A stretch of DNA of 64,000 nucleotides from assembly GCF_037975245.1 (NCBI RefSeq), contig NC_092582.1, positions 11,572,001 through 11,636,000 of the forward strand. The letters run 5' to 3'. A program made the position numbers and the translations under genes. How positions within the stretch are numbered: position 1 is the first letter of the stretch; the number at the start of each line of letters is the position of its first letter. The DNA is from Apostichopus japonicus (Eukaryota; Echinodermata; Holothuroidea; Aspidochirotida; Stichopodidae). The notes under the pieces are model-generated. The model saw only the letters and a list, made by a program, of their open reading frames with translations. It was not told the origin of the DNA and did not search any database. This document shows, in pieces, positions 51,723-62,724 of this stretch.

Positions 51723-52540
51723 ATAAAAGTCCTATAATCCCCAACCTACTCCAACCACCCCCCACCCCCACCCACCCCCCCCCAAGAAATGCACAATACG
51801 GAATGAGTGATTTCAGTGATAGGGATGCTGGCAGACTTAACCCCCTCCCTTTCATTTCAATCAGATATATGTTACTCCAATGTTCTTTATCAATATGTAT
51901 CACTACCAACAGATCGGCTATAAGACCTATATAGATAGTAAAAGAAATTGAGTTATTGGTAATATCACTTATAAATTGGCATTACCACATCTTCCGCTAT
52001 AACATTTTGCGTATGTTTGTATTGCACAAGAACGATTATATTACAATCTCAATAGAGAATTAAATACAATTTTGTTGTTGGCATTATTCTGTCGCATTCG
52101 TAAACTTGTTTTAAAGTACATATTAATAATGTTTATTTTGTGTGTCTGCTGGCTAACAATTATTCACACCTCCGCACCGTTAGGACACACATGGTGTAGG
52201 ATAGCTTATTCATAACCGCACCTTGTTTACTCGTCATATGTTTGTAAACTCTTAATTTTATCTGGTACTCCACCTTTGTATGACAGCCCTCAGCTAATGT
52301 ATAGTTACGTGTTGTAAATTTGCGATCACGTTTACTGAGAACAATATATATGTGTGCCATGATAAATCACTTTATCAAACAACACAACGTGGTATGGACA
52401 AAGATTGTATTTGTACATCAAAGGTTGACAGGGAAAGAGAGAATAAAAGGGATGGGGAAGTCTCCTAGCAATAAATATAAAAAAAAAACAAGTGAAAGAA
52501 TAATCATTCGTTTGTACATACGATATCATTGTGGTTTCTT
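51723..52540. other. Intergenic, no gene recognised
   Basis: A C-rich run (about 51,744-51,786) precedes unique AT-rich DNA. The open frames on either strand are under 90 codons and have no recognisable motifs. Confidence 0.55.
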
Positions 52541-53050
52541 AAAGAAATGGAACGCGTTTAATTCGTGGTTTAATGCACGTTAAGGTACTTCCGGGTCAGG
52601 TCAAGTGAGAAGAACGGAGCCCAGAAAAAGTAGAGCCGTACTCTATTCTACAGAAAGTTCCATTATTGTATTTCTCGCTGATATGTACTTTTGTGCTTCA
52701 AAAATCACTACAAGTGAACAAAAGCTATCCGAAAATACCGCAACTTCGCGAAGCTTCTCTAACGAATCCCCACCTGAAACGTCCGCTACCCTCAGTAGTC
52801 TCTTAAAGAAACTACGCGTTGTATTAGTGGTTTAATTTCTGGAGCATGTGCGTACCGGGCAAGTTAAGGTCAAAAACTGAGAAAAAAGTGCCTCTATGTT
52901 CTAAAGAAATTTCAAAGTAATTCCTCGTCCTGAAATGTATATTTTTATCCTTAAAACTTAAAAATACTGATGCAGCTTCCGAAAGCTTCGCCAATGCACC
53001 CACCCTACTTTTAACGTCCCCTGCTCCCAGCTATACGGCTCTGTTTAAAT
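52541..53050. repeat. Ancient diverged tandem duplication, about 263 bp unit
   Basis: Words recur in the same order in two halves: AAAGAAATGGAACGCG and AAAGAAACTACGCG; TTCGTGGTTTAAT and TTAGTGGTTTAAT; CCGGGTCAGGTCAAG and CCGGGCAAGTTAAGGTC; CGAAGCTTCTCTAACG and CGAAAGCTTCGCCAATG; GTCCGCTACCCTCAG and GTCCCCTGCTCCCAG. The halves start near 52,541 and 52,804. Similarity is moderate with indels. This may be an old transposon dimer; the family was not identified. Confidence 0.55.
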
Positions 53051-53130
53051 CTGACTCCAAATTGTCGATGGTATGTATGATTATTAATCAAACTATTTAC
53101 TTTCATTTTTACAGTCAACCCTCGTGACAC

Positions 53131-53175
53131 TGTTTGTATGTATGTATGTATGTATGTATGTATGTATGTATGTAG
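53131..53175. repeat. (GTAT)n microsatellite
   Basis: About eleven GTAT tetranucleotides. Confidence 0.95.
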
Positions 53176-53319
53176 GGTAGTTTCTTGTTGACTTCATCCA
53201 TGCATGTTATGTAGAGACCTTCAGACAGAAAATGGGTATGACTAAATATCAAACGTGTTTGCAATGTTCGACTAACCTAGTTCTAATCTAACCTGTGTTC
53301 TCTTTCTTCCATAATAACC

Positions 53320-53390
53320 TGACGAGAGGGAGGAGGCCTGACGAGAGGGAGGAGCGAGGAGCGAGGATAGACGAGGGGGGGGGGGGGGTT
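53320..53390. repeat. G/A-rich minisatellite ending in poly-G
   Basis: The word CCTGACGAGAGGGAGGA occurs twice in tandem, then GAGCGAG units, then a run of about 14 G. Confidence 0.85.
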
Positions 53391-56300
53391 CAGGAGGATA
53401 CAAGCACGAAATCATTTATTTAATCTCTTTCCCATAAAAAAACTTAAGAAAGAAATGCATAATTCCCCTGCACTTTATCAGTAATGAGCGAAGACAACAT
53501 CCGGTTCCCTTCTATTATGAAAATTAGTTTACGCCTTACTATACAGCTATTGTCATATTTGTCGTAGGGTTTATAACTAAATGTGTTAATATTAGTAACT
53601 TTAAAGTGGCAGATACACTTTATCAAAATAATAGAATTTTATTATATGTTTTTTTGTAACAAAAATGCAATGTAGCCTAACCAAGGAAAATTAATAGAGC
53701 AGCTAACTGCTTTAAGTAAACCTAGATGTAATTTATGAGCACTTCGAGGCTGATATCTCACGTGCTAAATTTTGTAATAGAGACGTGAGTTTAAATTGAT
53801 GTTCTAAATGAAGAAATTTATTTATTTTACGTTCTCATTGATGTAAACAAAATAGTTTTCTCAGCAAGGTTGAAGTCCGTTTCTATGGCAACTCTGCTGT
53901 AACATGTTTACGTGGTTGGCCCGTGCAAAGACAGTTTTGATAGCATGTAAAGGATACAATAACATATACTAACCAAGGTGAACTATTTCATGTTCTTGAA
54001 AGTCATTTTGGAAACTAAGGAAATACGCCATTGACCGTTTCCATGTACTGATGCACTTATTAATATAATCACAAATAACCTCAAGGTAATTAAAATTTGG
54101 CTTTAAAGTAGCCGCCATTAAGCCAGTAAGTCATTACTTGTTGCAGTACGTAAAAGATGCGAAATTTGCTGATGAATGCTAAAACAGCTTTTCTTGTTAT
54201 ACTATGATACTATGATGTACTATGATAATTAGTTCTTACCATTTTATACTATTAGTAACTGCTATACAGCCCAGGTCGTTATAAGAAAGGTGTAGGCTGT
54301 GTACAGGCTATGGCAGGCTAACTATATCATTAATATGATGTCATTTGCCAAGGGTATGCATGTGGTGAAATTTGCTTTGTTAGGTAAAGGAATTTCTATA
54401 CATATGTGGCATTTATTTCATCACAAAATGTGCTCATTGACAATGACGTACACATGCGGATATAGGAAAGTTACATAGAAAGCGCCAACTTGGGAGCAAG
54501 TATGTATTCATAGACCTACGAAGTACCACGCTAACGGGATATGTTTACCCAACGTCTACATTATTAATCAAGGGCATATTTCATTTTGTATGTAAATGAA
54601 CAAATAAACCAGAAGTCAATGAGAAGCCAGTCATTACATTCAAATATTTTTCCATATTAACTATTGTAATTCAATCATCGGTAAACAACGGTGAACAGCA
54701 AACAATCTCTATTTAGGATTCATGGTTACCGTACTTGATGAAGCTTTATAATTATATGGAAGGTTATTTCGACGCCATTTTGTTTTCCCTATACTCAAGT
54801 CGAAAGTTAGTAATTAGCCTACAAATCATCTGGCTGCGATGCGAATATGTCAAGATGTGTAAATGCCGGCTCTTATACATCCGTGCACATTGTTTTCATT
54901 ATTCCAAATCTACTTGCCGGAAAGTTAAATGTCAATGCCAGATAAAGTAAGTATAGTGAAAGGCGCCAAGTGACGTAATTGGCGGGACAGGTGATATATC
55001 TGTTAGTTATTTAGAGTGAATTTGCGTTTTTTCCCCGGTTTTTTTTTTTGGGGGGGGGGGGGGAATGTCATAGTAACAAAAAAAACCGGTTAATTTCTCC
55101 ATCTTTACATCGATTCTTATATTTAGTAACCAAATTAGTGAAAACAGTAAAGTTTGTGGCCATCTTGATTCAGAACTCGGAGAGAACAGTTGTATTGATG
55201 TTTTTGCATATTAAAGTGGGACTTTAAGGGAAAAAATAATGTTGATATGTTTTAAACTGATAAAACACCCCATAGCTTTCAGTCCAGGTATAGTATTTCT
55301 ATAACACTCTTATTTTGTGATAAAGGACCCATTAAACATGCAGTTGAGCTTCATCGAATAAAGTGACTGGGCGATTACGTCTACAAACACAGACCATTAG
55401 ATTTGTCGCTCAGATGCAACACAAACCTCAATGGGGAAAGCAAAGGACTTCCATGGCCTCAAATTACTAAAAAGTCAATATTGCATCGTGACATGTTATT
55501 GTCACGTGACATCATTCACATTTTACGAAGCAACAAAACAAACACTAAATAAGAAAATCAAACACGGTAATGTATGAAGCAGCACAATCCTCGTTTTGGA
55601 TCGACAATTTCAACTAAAACTATCAAATTTTACTCCACATAAGATCAACATTGATCAAACTCAAATACCCTTCCATATTTTCACCAAAATGAAAGAGTAG
55701 ATGGAATAGCAATGAACTTTCTTGCGGTTTTCAATATTTTGCTGAACATTTTTTTCATGCAAATGTTAGTACATTGCAAGTGTATAAGACAAAATTTCAA
55801 AGTTGTCGACTTTTGGGAACATTGTGTTTCCAATGAATCTTGACATTTAAATTAAACATTTAGGCTATCAGAACTTACATAAGAGGCTGCTTTAAATTGG
55901 AAATTTAAGCACACTATATCGAATGTTTTATAGGGGTCTAGATATGTCATTCATTTTCCAGGCAAATTTCTCTTTTTCTAATGAATTTTTCTGTCAACTT
56001 GTTCTACTTTTCAAATGCTAAATGATCCAACTTCATACAACGAACGCTACTATACATTATAAATTTTCTTACCATATCGATCACGAGGTTAAAGCCTGGA
56101 TTGGAAAGATTTCTTTTTCAGGTCTGTGAGGCCTAGAAACTAAATTATATAGTCTTAAATTTCCTGATGAAGAAACTTCAATACCCATGAGACTAGCTAT
56201 CTAATAGGTTACGTGAGATGAAAAAATATTGAGCATAAGAGGATTCCATACATAGCCAGTGTAAAGTGTGCGAAATGCTCGGATATCTATATATTTGAGA

Positions 56301-57029
56301 GAGATTATTACCCGTTGCATTGCTGTGCTGACAATTTTGATAATTAAAAGGGGGGGGGGGGAGAGAGGTAGTTCCCCTGGTTAATCAGACGGGAGGCTAG
56401 GTATGTATGGATGTGTGTGATAGCGAAAACAAACGAGGTTAAAGCAGATACAAGCAATGAGAACATCTAGTATCGTATGTAAAGCATACAATAATATCAT
56501 ATATACAATAACAGGTGTGCAAAACAAGACAAACTTAACAATAGACTGACAAATCAACAAACCACCAGACAGACACACAAATTTAACCAATCTAGCAAAC
56601 AGATATATTCACTTATAGCATACTAGAACATATCGACTAACTAACGTTGGGTACACAGCTTAAGAGCAGAGAAGACAGACAGACAGACTGACTGACTGGC
56701 TGGCTGATGATATTACTAATCTATCAAGGCTTTCTATAATATTCAATGTAGGAATATTCTAGACTGAAAAGACTTCTTTGTTAAGAAATCAGATTCAAAA
56801 AGATTTCAAATTGTCCTATCCAACTTTGATGAACACGTACAAAACATGGGATATATGCATTAGGCAGAATGCACGTGTGTTCGTTGTATCGGCTTTGAAA
56901 TCGCACGAGGGGTGTGTGGGGGTGGAGGAGGGGGGTGTGGAGGTGAGAGGGTTGAGGGATGGGTGGTTACAGAAACTCCAATATTGTTGAGTAACCTATA
57001 AAGAGTTATATACTGAAACGGGAGAAGAG
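53391..57029. other. Intergenic, no gene recognised
   Basis: This is unique AT-rich sequence with isolated homopolymers (T/G run near 55,041-55,064, G run near 56,350), a perfect GTCACGTGAC E-box palindrome at 55,501-55,510 and a GACA/GACT/GGCT tract at 56,671-56,706. The small open frames have no recognisable motifs and no convincing splice partners. Confidence 0.55.
56671..56706. repeat. (GACA/GACT/GGCT)n tetranucleotide repeat
   Basis: A short tract changes in steps from GACA to GACT to GGCT. Confidence 0.85.
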
Positions 57030-57104
57030 TGACGTCAACAGATGAGAAGCTTTCAGTGTGTAATCAGGGGTGCTGTTAACATGAAGCCCTAGCCGTTGAC
57101 GTCA
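57030..57104. promoter_or_regulatory. Pair of perfect CRE sites (TGACGTCA)
   Basis: The 8 bp palindrome TGACGTCA, the consensus site for CREB/ATF factors, occurs at 57,030-57,037 and 57,097-57,104, 67 bp apart. No open reading frame or TATA element tied to it was found. It is about 4.8 kb from the start codon of the nearest - strand gene, lying beyond that gene's 3' end. Confidence 0.4.
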
Positions 57105-58376
57105 CGGAGCCTCCCAGTTATATTAACCATATAGGCAAGCACGCAGGTGATAGTGATCCGTGTTCCATTGCATAATGAGAATCTTTCACGTTTTTAGATA
57201 TTGTATAGAAAATGCATGGTAATTATTGTAAAGTTTGGACACATGATGTTACATCAGAAGTAGCACTGAATTCGTGTTTGATTTGAATGCATTTCTCTCT
57301 GTCAAGAACAATGTGAACGTTGTGCACTTTGACATTTGGTCAGTGGTGGAATGAAGGGGCGGGCATATGCCTATACAAGTATGTAATTGTAATGAAGTGC
57401 ATATCACTCTGGTATTTGGCAATATGATCATTTATGAATATTTAATCTCATATACACAAGATATTTATGTTGCCCATTATGAATACCAGTATCATGATGG
57501 AAATACGGATTGTCTTCACTGGTTATTCTTGAGAGGATTGCATCACAGATGAAAATATTGAAAAGCGACACAAAAAAAAACATCAAAAGGTAATAACGTA
57601 ATATTTTTTTTAATGATTATCCTTTTATTTAGTTAAAATAACATCCCACAACATTATACTATTAATATAACATATAAGCAGTATCCTACCTACTTGACCT
57701 TACTTTCACGGTTTCATTTCGGTTTATCACAAATACAATAATAACGACTATAGAGCACTAACAACTGATATTCTAGACCAATGTAACTTTAATTAATCTT
57801 CTATACGATAACAAGAGAGAAACATTAGCAGTTGAAAATGACCAGGCGATAAAAATCTCACCTTTTCTAGATTGAGCAACATTGAGGGTACCCATACCCA
57901 AGTGTTGCAAGGAAATCTTCCGGTGGTGTGGGTAGCAATGGGGGGGGGGGGGTTTGACCGGAGGGCAGCCTATAGGAACCCTTAACAATATGGGTTGATA
58001 AAATGTGAAAATATCGCTTGAAAGCCTTGACAGATAAGTGTTACATTTAGTATTAAAAACTCTCGTTTTCATTATTTTAAATTTTCAAATTGTCGAGTCC
58101 AGTTTATTAGGCACAATGAGAGTATAGAATCAATAACAGGAAAACATTGGAATGACACTAAACCCTAAAGTGTCGACGTGATATGTCAGCTGGAAACTTA
58201 TGTTAGATCACCGAATCTATGATCTTGTTTTGCCTTCCGACAGCCTCATCCCCACCCCATCCCTCCCTTCCCCAACACTTGCAAGGACCTTCAAACTCTG
58301 ATAAATCTAACCAAGTGATGATGTATGGCCTACGTGTTACTGTTTGGCTCTTAAGAATATGTAATTAAATAAAAAG
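57105..58376. other. Intergenic, no gene recognised
   Basis: This is unique AT-rich sequence with a G run at about 57,940-57,952. A 99-codon - strand frame (57,773-58,072) has no recognisable domain and crosses the complement of the G run, so it was not called. Confidence 0.5.
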
Positions 58377-58465
58377 CTAATCATCGCATTCCATATTAAA
58401 TATATTTAAAAAGGAAAATGATTTTTTTCTATGTTGCGAGATCTTTGGAGTACACCGTACTTTTT

Positions 58466-58790
58466 CATATGGAGACATTGAATGTAAATTTTGCCAGAAT
58501 GATATAAACCATGGAGAATGAGTGATTAGAAAAAAAGGAGAAAACCTATGTTCATCCGAAAGATTTTTCATAAATAGTTTGGTATTTTCGAAACCTCCAC
58601 CTAATATCAACATTGACATCGTTCGAAAATCATTTTTTAATATGGAGACACTGTCTGTGAAAGCTCCTATAGAGATTTACCACATACGTTGAACGATTAG
58701 AATGCAATAAGTGCATTTGAAAGGCTTTCGATAAATAATTAGGTATATGTTCGTTAATTCCACCAAGTTTTCTTTACAACACTGAAGGTC
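58466..58790. repeat. Old tandem duplication, 173 bp unit
   Basis: TATGGAGACATTGAATGT at 58,468 and TATGGAGACACTGTCTGT at 58,641 start two diverged copies. Matching words follow in order: ATGAGTGATTAGAA and TGAACGATTAGAA; TTCATAAATAG and TCGATAAATAA; CACCTAATATC and CACCAAGTTTTC. The family was not identified. Confidence 0.5.
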
Positions 58791-59295
58791 AGTCCTAGTT
58801 ATTTATTAAGAATGTGTTCAGCCAAGTTTCTCGAATTTGGTTGCTTCGTTTATTTTCTCTACTTTTAATGGTGTTGACGTAATATGATGGCTTGGTCAGT
58901 TATAGTATAGTGTGTCAATGATACAGTGCTCATAGAATTCCTTCGGCAAGCTTTGCCTCTCCTTTATATGATCTCCCTTTTTGATAGAAGGGTGGGGAGG
59001 GGGTGGGTATTAAGTTGTGGGTTGGGATTGCCGGGAGTTTCGTAAATGTGATAAGTCATAATAAATTCTGGTACTGCAGAACCAAAACATGAGAAAAATA
59101 TGTTTGCATTGCTGACTGATAAAATTTGATCATATACACAGAGAAAGTTATGGTTTGAAAAAATTTTACTCTATCTTCATACTTTAAAACATATATTTAT
59201 CAGCTTTCTGTTATTTGTAAAACGTGTTGAAAGGAAGGGGGAGACAGACTTTTCATACGTCATTTAGGATTATTTTTTTTAAGACTAATCTTACA

Positions 59296-59301
59296 TTTAA
59301 T
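59296..59301 (-). promoter_or_regulatory. ATTAAA, candidate polyadenylation signal of the microseminoprotein-like gene
   Basis: This common polyadenylation-signal variant lies on the - strand 69 bp after the stop codon at 59,370. No AATAAA is nearer. Confidence 0.4.
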
Positions 59302-59369
59302 ATTAACATAAATCACAAAATTAACTACAATAAATTCGAAATATCCACAGTCAAACTTCTGACGTAACT

Positions 59370-59538
59370 TTAAGCAATTTTGTCTGCGTCATCAAAACCC
59401 TCGACCACTGAATATTCATAACCAACTACGTCACATGCACTGCGGCAACGTCCCGTTACTGTGAATTGATATGTGCATGTTTCTGTATTCAGAATGACTT
59501 CGCACTCTCTTGGATGTTTTACTTTAGGAAACGGTTCC
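59370..59538 (-). CDS. Beta-microseminoprotein-like secreted protein, exon 3 (C-terminal)
   Basis: This 169 bp exon starts after a strong acceptor (T/C-rich tract, CTACAG) and ends at TAA (59,370-59,372). Its first base completes a Val codon split with exon 2 (phase 2). It encodes residues 83-137, including C94, C103, C113 and C117. Counting from C80 in exon 2, the spacing is x13, x8, then x13 from C103 to C117. These are the spacings of human MSMB between its corresponding cysteines as I recall them, with C113 as an extra. The C-terminal tail after C117 is acidic (VVEGFDDADKIA) and longer than in human MSMB. Without the splice this exon would not be recognised. Confidence 0.75.
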
Positions 59539-60181
59539 CTGTAGAAAGAAAAGAAAAAAAAAAGAATACGATATTAAAGGAATGAATTTAGGGACAGATT
59601 CACAGTGTGCTTTAAACAGTTAAAGACCACTGCTACCAATCCAACTTTCTATTTCTACAACACTTTTATGTTTTGGGAACTGACCCCTTTAAGCAACAGA
59701 GGCTTCTTGATCAAAGTGACTGGACTACAAAGGCTAAAGCACACAAACCACGTGACCAACTCCTCAATCGTAACCCCTAACTCGATTGGAAAACATGAGA
59801 CTTTTTGATTGGTTGAAATAGCATGTCTAACAATGCACAACATAATGCTCTGATGTTTATATGCAGCTTGTATAAGAATAATGTTGTCTTCGTTACTCTA
59901 AGTTGAAAACATACATAAAAAACGTACATACACAGACATGCATGCCCAAACACACGCCTAGACTGATGTGTCCACGTCATTGTCAATTTAGCCTTAAAGG
60001 GGCATGTCAAAAATGGGAGGAAATACTCTCACCGGCCAGGAAAAAAAACAGCGATGGAAAAACTGTAACACGTGGGAGAGGGAGGATGATGCGACTTTTG
60101 AACTTAAAATGAACTATATAGAAATAATAAAAAATCATTGGTAACATTTCATAAATAGACGTTTTCAACTTAAAAAAGTAA

Positions 60182-60235
60182 AAATCGCACCTGCTTCCTT
60201 TCATCCTTTGCCCATTGTTCTATCTACTAAGCTAC
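60182..60235 (-). repeat. tRNA-like head of an old SINE (A and B boxes)
   Basis: On the - strand TAGCTTAGTAGA (60,224-60,235) matches the Pol III A box TRGCNNAGYNGG with one or two changes. GGTGCGATTTT (60,182-60,192) resembles the B box GGTTCGANNCC. The 31 bp between them is the tRNA-like distance. The downstream body is not recognised and no clear target duplication was seen. Confidence 0.35.
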
Positions 60236-60287
60236 TACTCTATTCATTGTGTAATGTTTACTTGGGTCCTTAGTCTTATTTAGTTCG

Positions 60288-60320
60288 CTTTTGAAGAAGA
60301 TCCTGCATCGAAACGTCAGG
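60288..60320 (+). ncRNA. Decayed hammerhead-ribozyme-like motif
   Basis: CTT (60,288-60,290) could pair with AGG (60,318-60,320) as stem I. TTGAAGA (60,291-60,297) resembles the CUGANGA core with C changed to U. GAT-CCTGC-ATC (60,299-60,309) forms a short stem-loop in the position of stem II. GAAA (60,310-60,313) and CGTC follow; ACGT is self-complementary, as needed for a dimeric stem III. Hammerheads with minimal stem III are known from Penelope-like retroelements. An unpaired A (60,298) and the core change suggest it is inactive. It may be chance. Confidence 0.3.
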
Positions 60321-60625
60321 TCCTCAAAGTATTACATGAACAAAGGAAAGTCCTCAGACGTCATTTCAGAAAAATCACTACGTCCTCAGAAGAATTCTAT
60401 TGTTCGGTGGTATTGTTATGGTTAGGGTACGTGTATTTAAACAATGAAAAAAAAAACAATGTGGTCCTCAGTCTGAATATAAAACACCAGTGTGTGGGTG
60501 TATATAATAAAGTATATTTTGTACTCCAGTGTATATATTTGGTTGAAAACGTCTACTTGTTATATTAAAATATGTTAAAATAATAATTTATAAACAGCTG
60601 CTTGAAGGTAATATTATGCACTTAC

Positions 60626-60734
60626 ACAGGACAGCAGGTAGCTCCATTGATTTCATCACATATGCAATCAACACAATTATCTACAGTTTGGGCATCCGCG
60701 ACACCGAACAAGAGATAGTCACATATTATATTAG
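60626..60734 (-). CDS. Beta-microseminoprotein-like secreted protein, exon 2 (Cys core)
   Basis: This 109 bp exon lies between a TTTTACAG acceptor and a GTAAGT donor. It joins exon 1 in phase 1 (A plus CT gives Thr46) and exon 3 in phase 2, so the reading frame is open through all three exons. It carries the family core DNCVDCIC then GATCC: C66-x2-C69-x-C71-x7-C79-C80. Human MSMB has C-x2-C-x-C-x6-CC, also preceded by Asp-Asn. C50 lies upstream. The C-x2-C-x-C...CC pattern also occurs in von Willebrand C-type domains, the main alternative; the spacing after CC in exon 3 favours microseminoprotein. Confidence 0.78.
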
Positions 60735-61736
60735 CTGTAAAATAAATATACAAAAGAAAAAGAAAAGAAATAATCAAATGACAATAACAAAATATAGAAA
60801 AGAAGAGTATTCTATTATAACATGAAACCAGTGAACTCAGGATTGCAAGTCTGCTTAATAACTGCCAGACTATATAATCCTGAGAACACTGATTCGATTC
60901 CCTTTCTATATAACCCCTTTTTTATTTTCATATTTTAGCATTTTCAAATATGATATGAGCATATCAGACATATGCTATGCTGACAAGAAACGACAACTAC
61001 CTTGAGATTTCACCCTTCTTTAAAATTAATTTAGACAGAATTGTCCAACTTCCATGTGAAGGTCTCACCCAATGGGCAATATAATACATTAAGAGCATAT
61101 AGGTGCCACCTTTAAGTGAGAGCATTGCAACATTGGAGCAACATATACCTGGATTCAATGTTGTCGTTTTTCTGGGGTGGGGGGGGTGTTCAATTCTTAA
61201 ACTAGAAATTACTCTTACGTCATAAATGAGTAATGACACGTCATTTGAAATATTATGAAGAAAAAAACTAAAGAAAGAAAAAAATAATCTGTAATTAATA
61301 CTAATATGATAAAGTGTCTAGGTGATAGAATATTACAAACTCAATGAAATCATTAACTATGATCTTTTAATCAACGTTCCGTTGAGGGAGGGGTCACAAG
61401 AGGATGAGGAGGGGTGTGTTTTCATCAATTGCAATCTTACTTTCGGTATTTCGTTTGATTTCGTTTTCACAAAACATGTCGCTATATTTCAGAAATAATG
61501 CCAAACATAATTTGACCCGTCAGTTTTATCCAGTTACTGGCGAGGTTAAAATGTTCAATATCGTTCTTCTTCTAGAAATAAATATAACTTTAATTAAATT
61601 CTGAATTGAGAATCGTTCAAACCTACGACTTGTAACTTTACTTTAAATAAAAAAAAACTTTTTCAAATGAACTGGAACATGATGGAAAATGAGACGAAAT
61701 TAAATGAAAATCAAAATTGACGGGTTTAATACTTAC
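60735..61736 (-). other. Intron 1 of the microseminoprotein-like gene
   Basis: This 1,002 bp intron has a GTAAGT donor and a TTTTACAG acceptor. It contains a G run near 61,178. Near 60,891 the word GATTCGATTCC resembles a Pol III B box, but no A box lies at the right distance. Confidence 0.7.
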
Positions 61737-61872
61737 TGTTACGAGAACAAACGCCATTGGTAGGTTTTTGATCCACAGGGGCAACGCTTATCGGCAGCAT
61801 GTAGGTCCGCGCCAAAGATACTTTGAAAGACGACAAAGAAAGCAAAAACGCGAAGATAAAACAAGCCTTCAT
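61737..61872 (-). CDS. Beta-microseminoprotein-like secreted protein, exon 1 (signal peptide)
   Basis: The start ATG is at 61,872 in good context (ACAAGATGA; A at -3). Residues 1-21 form a classic signal peptide: Lys2, hydrophobic FIFAFLLSL core, and a likely cleavage after S-L-A21. The mature N-terminus is RTYMLPISVAPV, followed by C42. The exon ends AACA|GTAAGT, leaving one base for the split Thr codon. The spliced gene (136 + 109 + 169 bp) encodes 137 residues, about 116 after cleavage, with 11 mature cysteines; human MSMB is about 94 residues with 10. An extracellular small Cys-knot-like protein is inferred. In vertebrates the family is abundant in secretions; the role here is unknown. 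An in-frame upstream extension begins at TTG and was rejected. Confidence 0.75.
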
Positions 61873-62724
61873 CTTGTTTAACTTGTAATCCCGGCAATAC
61901 CCTTTAACCAACTAATCTTTTGCGCCTCAACTTTGACCACTTTTTAGCGGGTGTTCCTTTTTGGCGAGAGGAAGTTCCGTTGTTGTAGTGCGCGTGCGTG
62001 TGTTAGCGTTTTTTTTTTTTAATTTTTTTTATGAACTTGAGTTGCCAGCATAGCAAATGACAAATTTATAATATCGTACTTGATATAAGTACTTGTATTA
62101 CACAAAACTGATAACAAATTAGTTTTGATAGTTACAAACACTTCTCAATGTAAAGTAAAACGTTGTTGTAAATTGACGTAGTTTATTCCGGGTAATTTCT
62201 CCATTGAAGTGTACAGCTGTGTTTGAATACAGAGTATGTTGAAGGGTTGTTAATTTTTACCGGTTTATTAGCTTTCATCTTGATTTTATTGATTGATTGA
62301 AATGATTGGATGATTTTTTTTATTTACAGTTGTTTCGTTTTGCAAATTAAAAAAAAACAACAATATCCTAAAGTATTTCGAAACCTCTTGTCAACTCCTT
62401 AAGTTAATAAAATTATAATATACAACTAAATCCAACCAAATAAAATTTAATTTCTCTTTTGCTCTCGTCATTTATTTCAAATCTTAATTCATCCCATCCA
62501 AAGATGAGGACAGTATGTAACAAAAACCAAATTGAAATTAATAAAATGTCCAGAATGCAAATACTATCATTCTCTTGAAATAACTTTCGCAAGTATATAT
62601 ATATATATGTCAATAAATAAATCAATTTTCCCCATAAATCGATTAAATTCCAAATAACGTGTTAACACCCTTTGTCATTATTATTAATGATAACTACTTC
62701 TGAATGGAATATCAGCTGTTGCCC
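61873..62724. other. 5' flank of the microseminoprotein-like gene; no other gene seen
   Basis: Just upstream of the start (61,873-62,010) the sequence is less AT-rich, with CGCGTGCGTGTG and ETS-like GGAA words, and no TATA box. This may be the 5' UTR and a TATA-less promoter. Further out it is AT-rich without recognisable coding sequence. Confidence 0.4.

Larger units (their letters stand above)
59539..60625 (-). other. Intron 2 of the microseminoprotein-like gene
   Basis: This 1,087 bp intron has GTAAGT donor and CTACAG acceptor. It contains the hammerhead-like motif at 60,288-60,320 and the tRNA-like fossil at 60,182-60,235, so it has accumulated retroelement debris. Several small open frames inside it are not supported. 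Confidence 0.7.

Noticed and set aside
52605-52835. 76-codon + strand ORF in the diverged duplication
   Set aside because: It starts with GTG, and the matching region of the other duplicate copy is interrupted by stops, so coding constraint is not apparent.
57773-58072. 99-codon - strand ORF
   Set aside because: No recognisable domain; it includes a Pro run from a poly-G tract and has no splice or promoter support.
60841-60901. Possible second tRNA-like element ending GATTCGATTCC
   Set aside because: The B-box-like word has no A-box match at the expected distance and no cloverleaf could be drawn.
61873-61911. Thirteen-codon N-terminal extension of the microseminoprotein-like exon 1
   Set aside because: It begins with TTG and would place a charged segment before an otherwise typical signal peptide.
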